Below, piece after piece: positions 1 through 5,753 of a stretch of DNA of 6,729 bases (its first letter is position 1; every line of letters begins with the position of its first letter). The notes below the pieces were generated by a model. The model saw nothing but the letters and a program-made list of their open reading frames with translations, had not been told where the DNA came from and ran no database searches. The position numbers were made by a program, and so were the translations under genes. The stretch is from positions 1 to 6,729 of the forward strand of contig JADMKH010000286.1 in assembly GCA_018780025.1 (NCBI GenBank), in the 5' to 3' direction. The stretch is from Thiobacillus sp. GTDB lineage: Bacteria > Pseudomonadota > Gammaproteobacteria > Burkholderiales > Thiobacillaceae.

Positions 1-68
1 ATGCGCTGATCAACGAAATCAACAAGAAATGGCCGTTTGCGCGCGATCCGGAGGTGAAACTGCCATGA
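1..68 (+). CDS. 3' end of an unidentified upstream gene (partial)
   Basis: The frame starting at base 3 is open from the window edge and ends at TGA 66-68, giving 21 C-terminal residues that finish in WPFARDPEVKLP. The stop overlaps the ATG of the following lipoprotein gene in the pattern ATGA (65-68), and the lipoprotein's Shine-Dalgarno lies inside this reading frame. That arrangement is typical of translationally coupled genes in one operon and is the main reason for believing this frame. Too little is present to name the family; I do not recognise the tail. Confidence 0.65.
   Translation, partial: ALINEINKKWPFARDPEVKLP
50..57 (+). promoter_or_regulatory. Shine-Dalgarno that fixes the lipoprotein start at 65
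   Basis: GGAGGTGA lies 7 bases before ATG 65. An upstream in-frame ATG at 29 has no comparable site, and starting there would put twelve residues in front of the lipoprotein signal peptide. Confidence 0.75.
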
Positions 69-739
69 AGACCCTGCTTGCAATCGCCAGCCTGATCCTG
101 CTCGCTGCCTGCGGCAGCGGCGGCCCGCCCCCACCCGACTGGAAAACCGATTCGGCGGACCTGATCGAACGCTATAAAAAACATGCACTACTCGGCGAAA
201 ACACGCTGTCTGAACGCTATTTCCAGCAAGCGGTTTCCGCCACCGGCGGGGCCGGCCGCGTAGCCGATACCGCCCGTTTATGGTTGGTCCGCTGCGCCAC
301 CCGCCGTGCCATGCTGATCGACGACGCCTGTACCGAATATGCCGATCTGGCCCGCATCGAGCCCAATGCCGCTGACAACGCTTACTACCAGTTCATCACC
401 TTGCGCTGGGAGGCCACCGACGCCTCTCTGTTGCCCAGCCATCACCGCGACCTGGTACGCGCGCCGACCGGGAAAAAACAGGGCACGCTGAGCCAGGTGG
501 ATGACCCGCTGGCGCGCCTGCTCGAGGCCAGCCTGCTGGTGATGCGGCAGGAATCCGATGCAGCCACGCTGACCCTGGCAACCGAAACGGCGTCGTCCCA
601 AGGCTGGCGGCAACCGTTGCTCACCTACCTGAAGCTGCAGGAAAAGCAGGCCGCGGCGCAGGGCAATTTGGCTGAACAGACCCGGCTCGCCAGACGCATT
701 CAACTGGTTGAGAAAAGCCTCTTGCCGGCCCCAAAATAG
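65..739 (+). CDS. Putative outer-membrane lipoprotein of unknown function
   Basis: This encodes a 224-residue protein that I cannot assign to a named family. The N-terminus is a lipoprotein signal peptide: Lys2, a hydrophobic stretch (residues 4-13), then the lipobox L-A-A-C with Cys16 as the expected lipidated residue. Gly follows the Cys rather than Asp, which by the usual +2 rule predicts sorting to the outer membrane. A short Gly/Pro linker (GSGGPPPP) follows. The remainder is rich in Ala, Leu, Arg and Glu and looks mostly helical, with spaced helix pairs resembling TPR-like repeats, but no clear TPR consensus can be seen. The last 50 residues (KLQEKQAAAQGNLAEQTRLA region) could form a coiled coil. 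The start at 65 is chosen because of the Shine-Dalgarno and the signal peptide. It overlaps the preceding gene by four bases, so it is probably cotranscribed with it. Product class is reasonably sure; function is unknown. Confidence 0.8.
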   Translation: MKTLLAIASLILLAACGSGGPPPPDWKTDSADLIERYKKHALLGENTLSERYFQQAVSATGGAGRVADTARLWLVRCATRRAMLIDDACTEYADLARIEPNAADNAYYQFITLRWEATDASLLPSHHRDLVRAPTGKKQGTLSQVDDPLARLLEASLLVMRQESDAATLTLATETASSQGWRQPLLTYLKLQEKQAAAQGNLAEQTRLARRIQLVEKSLLPAPK

Positions 740-868
740 CCGCCTGTCCATGCCGGCCTACACGCTCGCTACGCAAGGTATTCCTTATGCGGGTTTGTAA
801 TAACCGGACACCCCATGCATGGCCTTGCGGCGTACAACCAGCATGCGTCCGCAGAAGATTTTTCTTCG

Positions 869-876
869 TATACAAT
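869..876 (+). promoter_or_regulatory. Possible -10 box upstream of the SCP-2-like gene
   Basis: TATACAAT contains two overlapping -10-like hexamers (TATACA and TACAAT) about 40 bases before ATG 915. No good -35 hexamer is seen at the normal distance. Immediately upstream is a perfect 5-bp inverted repeat, GAAGA-TTTT-TCTTC (854-867), in the spacer position, where a regulator could bind. The rest of the 740-914 gap contains a 10-bp palindrome (813-822) and an imperfect hairpin at about 771-793 without a T tract. Confidence 0.35.
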
Positions 877-903
877 CCAGGCTGTCATTATGAATAACCA
901 ATC

Positions 904-912
904 AGGAGGTGA
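904..912 (+). promoter_or_regulatory. Perfect Shine-Dalgarno that fixes the start at 915
   Basis: AGGAGGTGA is a full-length match to the anti-Shine-Dalgarno end of 16S rRNA, with five bases between AGGAGG and ATG 915. It excludes the in-frame GTG at 909, which lies inside this site. Confidence 0.85.
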
Positions 913-914
913 CT

Positions 915-1424
915 ATGAAATACACATCTATCGCGCTGGCTGCCCTGGCCGTAATCGCAACCACCGCACACGCCACACCCGCCATGATGTCCACCGAGTG
1001 GACTGCGCAGGCTTGCGACGCCTGGAACAAGGATGCTGCCCTGACCAACGGCCTGGGTGAAAAATGGATCGGCAACGATAAAGATCGCGGCTACAAGATC
1101 ATTCACCTGTATCGCACCGAATGCGGCGAATCCACCAAGACCGAGATGAAGATCATGCCCAAGGACGGCAAGGCCATCTGCGTCTACGGCGGCGCCGTAC
1201 AAAACACCAAGATGGACCATGATGTCGACTACACAATGCACGCCACCACCGAGCGCTGGGACGAAATGGGCGCAGGCGAATACGGCCCGATGAAGGCCAT
1301 GGCGTTCAGCCGCCTCAAGTTCACCGGGCCCAAGATGGAAGCCATGAGTGTAATGGGCCCGTTTGGGGCCTTCCTGCGTCTGCCCGGAAAAATCCCGGGC
1401 GATAAGGCCTGCCCTGCCAAGTAA
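915..1424 (+). CDS. Secreted SCP-2 (sterol carrier)-like protein
   Basis: This encodes a 169-residue exported protein. Residues 1-20 form a Sec signal peptide (MK, a hydrophobic Ala/Leu/Ile core, cleavage after A-H-A). The C-terminal half, around KFTGPKMEAMSVMGPFGAFL, resembles the end of SCP-2 sterol-carrier domains, where a lipid-binding fold closes with a Gly-Pro-containing helix; small periplasmic proteins of this type occur in sulfur-oxidising and related betaproteobacteria. Four cysteines (C34, C70, C89, C166) could make two disulphides, as expected in the periplasm. The protein is unusually rich in Met (about 13, most in residues 78-150). The ligand is unknown; a hydrophobic molecule is inferred from the family only. 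It has a strong Shine-Dalgarno, stands alone as a single gene, and ends 23 bases before a strong terminator, all consistent with high expression. The reading frame and export are secure; the family assignment is moderate. Confidence 0.8.
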   Translation: MKYTSIALAALAVIATTAHATPAMMSTEWTAQACDAWNKDAALTNGLGEKWIGNDKDRGYKIIHLYRTECGESTKTEMKIMPKDGKAICVYGGAVQNTKMDHDVDYTMHATTERWDEMGAGEYGPMKAMAFSRLKFTGPKMEAMSVMGPFGAFLRLPGKIPGDKACPAK

Positions 1425-1447
1425 TTTGTCAGCGCGCCTGTAAGCGC

Positions 1448-1476
1448 AAAAAAGCCGGGATCATCCCGGCTTTTTT
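1448..1476. terminator. Bidirectional intrinsic terminator
   Basis: A GC-rich stem GCCGGGA / TCCCGGC (1454-1460 with 1464-1470, loop TCA) is flanked by A6 on the left (1448-1453) and T6 on the right (1471-1476). The T tract serves transcripts from the left and the A tract becomes a U tract for transcripts from the right. It sits between the convergent SCP-2-like gene (stop at 1424) and the FKBP gene (stop at 1498), so it should terminate both. Confidence 0.93.
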
Positions 1477-1497
1477 ACGTTTTCGAATTCCCCTGGC

Positions 1498-1983
1498 TTA
1501 GTGCACCGTTCCGGTTTGCACGTCGAGCGGACGGCCGTTGCGGATTTCCTCCCGCGTGGCCTCGCGCATGTCCATGATATTGACCAGACACGTCACGCGC
1601 TGCCCGGCCAGCGAGGGGTTGCCGTCCAGCGTGAGCTTGCCGTCTTCGATGGCGGTGACGTAAAAAACCTTGTTTTCCCCCGACGCGTTCTCGAACATGA
1701 CTTCAGCGCCGATACGCCTGAACTGGGGCGGCACATTGTCGATGTCATCCGTGAACACCAGGCTCTCGTCACGCAGACCATAACCTTCTTCGGGCGTCAG
1801 CTTGATTTCGAGTCGCTCCCCCACCTTGCGGCCGGCAACGGCCGATTCGATCGCAGGCAAAATACCGCTGTTGGCACCTTGCACATAGCCCACGGGTATA
1901 TCGTATTGTTCGACGACCATGCCGCGCTCGTCGAGGATGGAATAGGTGATGTATACAAGTGTGTTCTGCGTAACGGTCGTCAT
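1498..1983 (-). CDS. FKBP-type peptidyl-prolyl cis-trans isomerase, SlyD-like
   Basis: This is a 161-residue cytoplasmic prolyl isomerase and probable folding chaperone of the SlyD-type FKBP family. Residues 1-76 form the first part of the FKBP fold, with the family pattern G-x-x-S-G-I-L-P-A-I-E-x-A-V-x-G (36-51), V-G-E (54-56) and EEGYGxRDESLV (65-76). Residues of about 77-119 match the inserted 'insert-in-flap' chaperone domain, and the chain returns to the FKBP core at DGNPSLAGQ (120-128), the counterpart of SlyD DGNHMLAGQ, followed by the MREATREEI signature. The His/Cys-rich nickel-binding tail of E. coli SlyD is absent; the protein ends shortly after the core. There is no signal peptide. 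ATG 1983 is the only plausible start because an in-frame TGA lies three codons upstream; its Shine-Dalgarno is weak. The gene is divergent from pgi and convergent with the SCP-2-like gene. SlyD and other short FKBPs share these motifs, so no symbol is given. Confidence 0.9.
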   Translation of the reverse strand: MTTVTQNTLVYITYSILDERGMVVEQYDIPVGYVQGANSGILPAIESAVAGRKVGERLEIKLTPEEGYGLRDESLVFTDDIDNVPPQFRRIGAEVMFENASGENKVFYVTAIEDGKLTLDGNPSLAGQRVTCLVNIMDMREATREEIRNGRPLDVQTGTVH

Positions 1984-2026
1984 TCGGTCTCATCCATCTT
2001 CATCAATAAAGCGCTGCGACAACCCG

Positions 2027-2054
2027 TTTGGCGTTTACGCAACGCGCTTATGAT
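2027..2054 (+). promoter_or_regulatory. Possible promoter of pgi
   Basis: TATGAT (2049-2054) is a good -10 hexamer. The best -35 is weak (TTTGGC at 2027-2032, spacer 16). Transcription would start at about 2061-2063, leaving only about 26 bases before the pgi ATG. The same 105-bp gap must also contain the leftward FKBP promoter, for which I see no clear hexamers. Confidence 0.4.
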
Positions 2055-2062
2055 ACCTTCGT

Positions 2063-2092
2063 ATGACTGACCCACACACCATCCGTCCATGA
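2063..2092 (+). CDS. Possible nine-codon leader ORF overlapping the pgi start
   Basis: ATG 2063 opens a nine-codon frame (MTDPHTIRP) whose TGA (2090-2092) overlaps the pgi ATG (2089-2091) as ATGA. It has no Shine-Dalgarno, but it lies 8 bases after the TATGAT box, so its ATG could be at or next to the 5' end of a leaderless transcript. Since pgi has no Shine-Dalgarno, ribosomes finishing this ORF could restart on pgi. This role is inference; an ORF this short can occur by chance. Confidence 0.25.
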   Translation: MTDPHTIRP

Positions 2093-3741
2093 CTCCACTC
2101 AAAGAACTGCCCGCCTGGAAGACACTGGAACAGCACTTCAAGACCATGCGTGCATATGACATGCGCACCGCATTCCGCGAGGATGCGCATCGTTTTGAAC
2201 ATCTCTCGTTACGTTGCGGCAACCTGTTGCTCGACTACTCAAAAAATCGTGTCGCGACAGAAACGATGACGCATTTAATGCAGCTGGCGCGCGAGTCCGA
2301 ACTGGAAACGCAACGTCCTGCCATGTTCAGCGGCGAGCGCATCAATTTCACCGAGCCACGCGCTGTGTTGCACACAGCCTTGCGCGCACCGGTGCGCCCG
2401 CCGCTGGTGGTGGAAGGCGTGGATATCGAGCATGAAGTCGCCGCGGTGCTCAAGCGCATGCAGCGTTTTGTCGAGTCCATTCACAACGGCAGCTGGCTTG
2501 GCCACACCGGCAAGCCGATTCGAAATGTGGTGAACATCGGCATTGGCGGCTCGGACCTGGGCCCGGCCATGGTTTGCGCAGCGCTCGACCATTACGCGGT
2601 GGAAAGCCTGCGGGTACATTTTGTTTCCAACCTTGACCCGGCCCACCTGGCCAGCACGCTGGCGCACCTCGACCCCGAAACGACCTTGTTCATCGTCGCC
2701 TCGAAAACCTTTACCACACTGGAAACACTGGCCAACGCCAATTCCGCCAAGGCCTGGCTGCTGGCTGCGCTGCGCGCGCCGGCCGCGGTGTCCCGGCATT
2801 TCGTGGCGCTGTCGACCAACGCGCAGGCCGTCGAAGCCTTCGGTATCGACCCGGAGAACATGTTCATTTTCTGGGACTGGGTCGGCGGACGTTACTCTCT
2901 GTGGTCGGCGATAGGCCTGTCGATCGCGCTGCAAATCGGCTGGGGTAATTTCCAGGCCTTGCTAGCGGGCGCGCATGCGATGGACATCCATTTCAAGGAG
3001 GCGCCGCTGGAAGCCAACATGCCGGTCATCCTCGGCATGCTGGGCATCTGGTATGCCAATTTCTGGGGCACCGATACCTACGGCATATTCCCCTACGATC
3101 AGCGCTTGCGACTACTGGTCCCGTTTCTGCAACAGCTCGACATGGAGTCGAACGGAAAAAATGCCAGCCGCGACAATCGCCTGGTCAATTACAACACCGG
3201 CCCCATCGTCTGGGGGGCGCCCGGCACCAACGGTCAACATGCTTTCTTTGAATTGATCCACCAGGGTACCCGGCTGATCCCGACCGATTTTATGGTTGCT
3301 GCCGTCAACCATACGCCGCTGGCCGATCAGCATGAATGGCTGCTGGCCAATTGTCTGGCGCAGACCGAAGCGCTGTTAAAAGGCAAACCCCGCGCCGTGA
3401 TCGAGGCCGAACTGATTGCCCAGGGCATGAGCCGCACGGCAGCCCGTGCGCTGGCGCCGCACAAGGTCTTCCCCGGCAACCGCCCCAGCAACACGCTGCT
3501 GTATCAGAAGCTCGACCCGCACACGCTGGGCATGCTGCTCGCACTGTATGAGCACAAGGTTTTTGTGCAGGGCGTGATCTGGCGGATCAACAGCTTCGAC
3601 CAGTGGGGGGTCGAGCTCGGCAAGCAGCTGGCGCCGCCGATTCGCGCTGCGCTGAGTTCGGTGCGTGCGATTGGCGAGCACGACGGCTCCACGCTTGGTC
3701 TGATCACCGACATACGCCGCAGGCGTGGGCTCAGTACCTGA
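2089..3741 (+). CDS. pgi: Glucose-6-phosphate isomerase
   Basis: This enzyme interconverts glucose 6-phosphate and fructose 6-phosphate in the cytoplasm, linking glycolysis/gluconeogenesis with the pentose phosphate pathway and storage-sugar synthesis. The 550-residue length is normal for the long bacterial/eukaryotic-type PGI. Visible motifs are IGIGGSDLGP and SKTFTTLET (sugar-phosphate loops), the first PGI signature VGGRYSLWSAIGL, MESNGKN with the catalytic-base Glu353, GQHAFFELIHQGT with His384 (ring opening), and the second signature around SFDQWGVELGK with Lys512. All key residues are present and the frame is unbroken, so the enzyme should be active. ATG 2089 is the only usable start: an in-frame TGA lies seven codons upstream (2068-2070) and the N-terminus aligns with family members. 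There is no Shine-Dalgarno. No terminator is seen after it; the sequence runs directly into an opposing gene relic. It is divergent from the FKBP gene. Confidence 0.98.
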   Translation: MTPLKELPAWKTLEQHFKTMRAYDMRTAFREDAHRFEHLSLRCGNLLLDYSKNRVATETMTHLMQLARESELETQRPAMFSGERINFTEPRAVLHTALRAPVRPPLVVEGVDIEHEVAAVLKRMQRFVESIHNGSWLGHTGKPIRNVVNIGIGGSDLGPAMVCAALDHYAVESLRVHFVSNLDPAHLASTLAHLDPETTLFIVASKTFTTLETLANANSAKAWLLAALRAPAAVSRHFVALSTNAQAVEAFGIDPENMFIFWDWVGGRYSLWSAIGLSIALQIGWGNFQALLAGAHAMDIHFKEAPLEANMPVILGMLGIWYANFWGTDTYGIFPYDQRLRLLVPFLQQLDMESNGKNASRDNRLVNYNTGPIVWGAPGTNGQHAFFELIHQGTRLIPTDFMVAAVNHTPLADQHEWLLANCLAQTEALLKGKPRAVIEAELIAQGMSRTAARALAPHKVFPGNRPSNTLLYQKLDPHTLGMLLALYEHKVFVQGVIWRINSFDQWGVELGKQLAPPIRAALSSVRAIGEHDGSTLGLITDIRRRRGLST

Positions 3742-3743
3742 CG

Positions 3744-4133
3744 CAGATGCCCCTGTGATTCACTCACCATGCTCCAGTCGCCCGGCATCGGCTCACGCAC
3801 CGTGACCGTCACGGCTTCCGGCCTGGCATTTTTCAGTACGATTTCGTACGCCGACTCAAACACCGCATGGGTGCGACGGGTTCCCGCGAGTTTCTGAAAA
3901 CCGGTCTGTTTCTTGTCTGCGGTCACATCAAATGCATCACCCGGTTTGAGGCACGCGGTTTCGTTCTTCGACGTATGGCCGATGCGGCTTTCGCCGACAT
4001 ACTGCACATTGACGGCCACGCTTTGCTGGTCAGATGCAGTGCTGACGGGCTCATCATTCGACGTCGCCCACGCGTGGCTCACTCACAGCGCCAACCCGGC
4101 GACCGTTGCTCTCGTCAACAGGGGCTTCCTCAT
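3744..4133 (-). pseudogene. Remnant of an exported DUF4139-family protein
   Basis: On the minus strand, ATG 4133 opens MRKPLLTRATVAGLAL, then an in-frame TGA (4085-4083), and the same frame continues VSHAWA-TSNDEP. Read through, this is a complete Sec signal peptide with cleavage after A-W-A, interrupted by a stop. The frame goes on with DQQSVAV, typical of the mature N-terminus of DUF4139 (and DUF4140) proteins, and then passes directly into NVQYVGESRIGHTSKNE, LKPGDAFDVTADKKQT, FESAYEIVLKNA and VTVTVREPMPGDW, which belong to the C-terminal third of these proteins (about 450-500 residues when whole, from memory). Several hundred middle residues are therefore missing, with the join near 4010. 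Similarity ends at SESQGH (about 3747), three bases from the pgi stop, so the last few dozen residues are also lost. The remaining codons are well kept, suggesting recent decay. The function of the family is not established. The frame happens to continue open into antisense pgi, which has no meaning. Confidence 0.8.
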
Positions 4134-4241
4134 CCTGCCACCCATCCATGAAACCTGAAAAACCACACTGCATATGGACCAATCCATCCCAAAAAGGGTT
4201 CGTGGCGCTAAAATGAACAGACCCATATTGTTGTAAACAAC
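4134..4241. other. Intergenic region between the DUF4139 relic and the EAL-HDOD gene
   Basis: These 108 bases separate two divergently oriented genes and should have held both promoters. TAAAAT at 4209-4214 is a plausible rightward -10 box for the EAL-HDOD gene, 27 bases before its ATG, but no -35 hexamer is visible at the proper distance. No clear leftward promoter is recognised. Together with the relic, 3742-4241 contains no intact gene. Confidence 0.45.
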
Positions 4242-4242
4242 A
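4229..4242. repeat. Inverted repeat on the EAL-HDOD start codon
   Basis: TGTTGT-AA-ACAACA is a perfect 6-bp inverted repeat whose last base is the A of ATG 4242. It occupies the place where a Shine-Dalgarno would be. Its short centre favours a protein-binding site (operator-like) over a stable RNA hairpin. Confidence 0.5.
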
Positions 4243-5534
4243 TGACCTCTGACGATCCCCTTCCAGCACGCATCATCGGTGGCGGCATTAATACGGTCGA
4301 TTCCGACCAGCCTGTTGCGGTAACCCATATGCTGGGCATCGACAATCACGACCCGGTTCGGGAGGAGGCATTGCGCGCACGCTTCCTGACATTCGATCCC
4401 CTGTTCGACGCCGCTTCCAACCTGGTTGCCCATCAACTGGTACTGCGTGGCCGAACCGCCGTAGCGGATGCCCCGCCTGAGCTTCGCCAGATGGAAGAGG
4501 ACATGTTGCTGACTGGCCTGTATTCGCTGACCCAGGACGGATTGACCGGCAAGCTGCCTTTGCTGGTGCGGATCAGTGACGGCATTCTGTTCAGCGATGT
4601 GCCGCAACAACTGAACCACCGTCAACTGATCTGGTTAGTCAACATTGATAGCGAGCAGCAACTGGCGCGCGTACTTGCTCTTCAGGATGCCGGACTCAAT
4701 TTTTGCCCTGCGTACACCCCCAGCAACAGCATCATCAAGGACAGCATTTCCGTCTGGCGATTCCTCGCCTGTCACGTCGACGATATCCCGCCCAGGGTTG
4801 CTGCGCGCCTGATTGTAGAGGGGGTCCGGCACGCACAGAGTCAGTCAGGCTGGCCTGATCATGCCTGGTTCAAGGGCAGTTTTTTTTCCGGCGAAACCCA
4901 GCCTTCCGACAATACCCCGGAGCAACTCATACAACTGGAATTACTGACCATCGCATTGAGTCAGTCAACCAACACACTCATTCAGTTTTTCCGCTTGAAT
5001 CCGGACATGAGCCCACGCCTGCTTGCCATCGCCAACTCGCAAGTCGGGGGATTGAGCCGCCCGGCCGAGTCAGCCATGCATGCCCTCGTCATGCTGGGCC
5101 CGCAACGCGCCGGTCGCGTGGCGACACTACTGGCACTCACGGGAACCCATCCTACCGAAGCAACGCGCCATTACGCCGTAACCGCACTCACGCGGGCACT
5201 GTTCATGGGAAAAATCACCCGTCTGGGGGCCCCTGCCGAAAACGCGTCCGCTGCTTTTGAAATCGGCCTGCTCTCCACCGCCACGCATGCGCTATCCATT
5301 TCGGAAGAAACCCTGATTCGTAAACTGCGGCTGTCGGCAACCACAGCGCGTGCCTTGAGTGCGCACCGCACGCCTGAAGGCACGATGCTGCAACTGGCAC
5401 ACGCCTGCGAAAACAACGACGGTGAAATCCTGGCGACGTATGCACAACAATTGGGCGTGCCGCTGCATCAAATTTCCGTGGCCTATCTGGATGCCCTGAT
5501 TGCGGCCTCGGCACTCGATGCGGCCCTGCATTGA
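4242..5534 (+). CDS. Degenerate EAL-HDOD (YuxH-type) signalling protein
   Basis: This 430-residue cytoplasmic protein has the layout of YuxH-type proteins: an N-terminal EAL-like half and a C-terminal HDOD half. After a variable 47-residue N-terminus, FDPLFDAASNLVAHQLVLRG (51-70) corresponds to the opening strand FxPIFDxxxxVxxYELLFRG of such proteins. The Glu of the EAL/ELL motif is Gln65 here, and no DDFG or catalytic Lys motif is seen, so it should not hydrolyse cyclic-di-GMP. WFKGSFFSGE (209-218) matches the end of the EAL half. HDOD features follow: LNPDMSPRLLAIANS (252-266) and AMHALVMLGPQRAGRVATLLAL. HDOD domains lack the His-Asp metal site of HD phosphohydrolases and act in regulation. 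Partners and signals are unknown. Start 4242 has no Shine-Dalgarno; an in-frame TAA at 4209 excludes earlier ATGs, while Met31 is a possible later start. No terminator follows. Assignment rests on motif recognition by eye. Confidence 0.82.
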   Translation: MTSDDPLPARIIGGGINTVDSDQPVAVTHMLGIDNHDPVREEALRARFLTFDPLFDAASNLVAHQLVLRGRTAVADAPPELRQMEEDMLLTGLYSLTQDGLTGKLPLLVRISDGILFSDVPQQLNHRQLIWLVNIDSEQQLARVLALQDAGLNFCPAYTPSNSIIKDSISVWRFLACHVDDIPPRVAARLIVEGVRHAQSQSGWPDHAWFKGSFFSGETQPSDNTPEQLIQLELLTIALSQSTNTLIQFFRLNPDMSPRLLAIANSQVGGLSRPAESAMHALVMLGPQRAGRVATLLALTGTHPTEATRHYAVTALTRALFMGKITRLGAPAENASAAFEIGLLSTATHALSISEETLIRKLRLSATTARALSAHRTPEGTMLQLAHACENNDGEILATYAQQLGVPLHQISVAYLDALIAASALDAALH

Positions 5535-5589
5535 ATCGAGCGGCTTATTGTTTTGGCTCTTTCACCGTTATCTGATGGCCGCATGTATG

Positions 5590-5665
5590 CCGTAGGTCGG
5601 CAACACCTTGCCGACACCTCCGCACCCCCCGCCCGTTGCGTCGGGAAGGTATTCCCGACCTACGG
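5590..5665. repeat. REP/BIME-like inverted pair of GTAG-headed hairpins
   Basis: Two copies of the same short palindromic unit face each other. The left copy on the plus strand is GTAG (5592-5595) followed by a perfect 8-bp hairpin GTCGGCAA-CACC-TTGCCGAC (5596-5615). The right copy on the minus strand is GTAG (5663-5660) followed by a perfect 8-bp hairpin GTCGGGAA-TACC-TTCCCGAC (5659-5640). The outer ends form an 11-bp perfect inverted repeat, CCGTAGGTCGG / CCGACCTACGG. A 24-base GC-rich spacer (5616-5639) lies between them. A GTAG head followed by a hairpin, in inverted pairs, is the layout of REP elements mobilised by RAYT transposases. No RAYT gene is in the window. It lies 55 bases after the EAL-HDOD stop and might also affect transcript ends there. 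Confidence 0.75.
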
Positions 5666-5753
5666 ATAGCGCGTGATTCCAGGGCATTTTCCAAGGAACA
5701 ACACATAACAGTGAAAGCGCCTTTGTTTTAAGGAAAATCGGCGGCAGGCAGCG

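Noticed and set aside
29..64. Upstream in-frame ATG 29 as the start of the lipoprotein
   Set aside because: It would place twelve residues in front of a standard lipoprotein signal peptide, and the good Shine-Dalgarno GGAGGTGA serves ATG 65.
278..751. Minus-strand open frame opposite the lipoprotein gene
   Set aside because: The lipoprotein frame has a signal peptide and Shine-Dalgarno; the antisense translation is low-complexity, rich in Gln, Arg and Gly, with no motif.
771..793. Imperfect hairpin after the lipoprotein gene as a terminator
   Set aside because: The stem has a two-base bulge and no T tract follows it.
813..822. Palindrome CCATGCATGG
   Set aside because: A single 10-bp palindrome with no second copy or promoter context; can occur by chance.
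1501..2070. Plus-strand 189-codon frame opposite the FKBP gene
   Set aside because: It is antisense to a well-recognised FKBP gene and starts on its stop codon; no recognisable domain.
2275..2934. Minus-strand 219-codon frame inside pgi
   Set aside because: Antisense shadow of a fully conserved enzyme gene; composition is typical of antisense translation in GC-rich DNA.
3504..3740. Continuation of the DUF4139 relic frame into pgi
   Set aside because: After about 3744 the translation loses all similarity and becomes Ser/Pro/Arg-rich, which is simply the antisense of pgi.
4083..4625. Minus-strand 180-codon frame opposite the 5' part of the EAL-HDOD gene
   Set aside because: Only its last 17 codons (from ATG 4133) are meaningful, as the signal peptide of the relic; the rest is antisense.
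5590..5665. The hairpin pair as an ordinary intrinsic terminator or a CRISPR fragment
   Set aside because: There is no T tract, and there are only two inverted units with no regular spacer series; the GTAG heads fit a REP-like element better.
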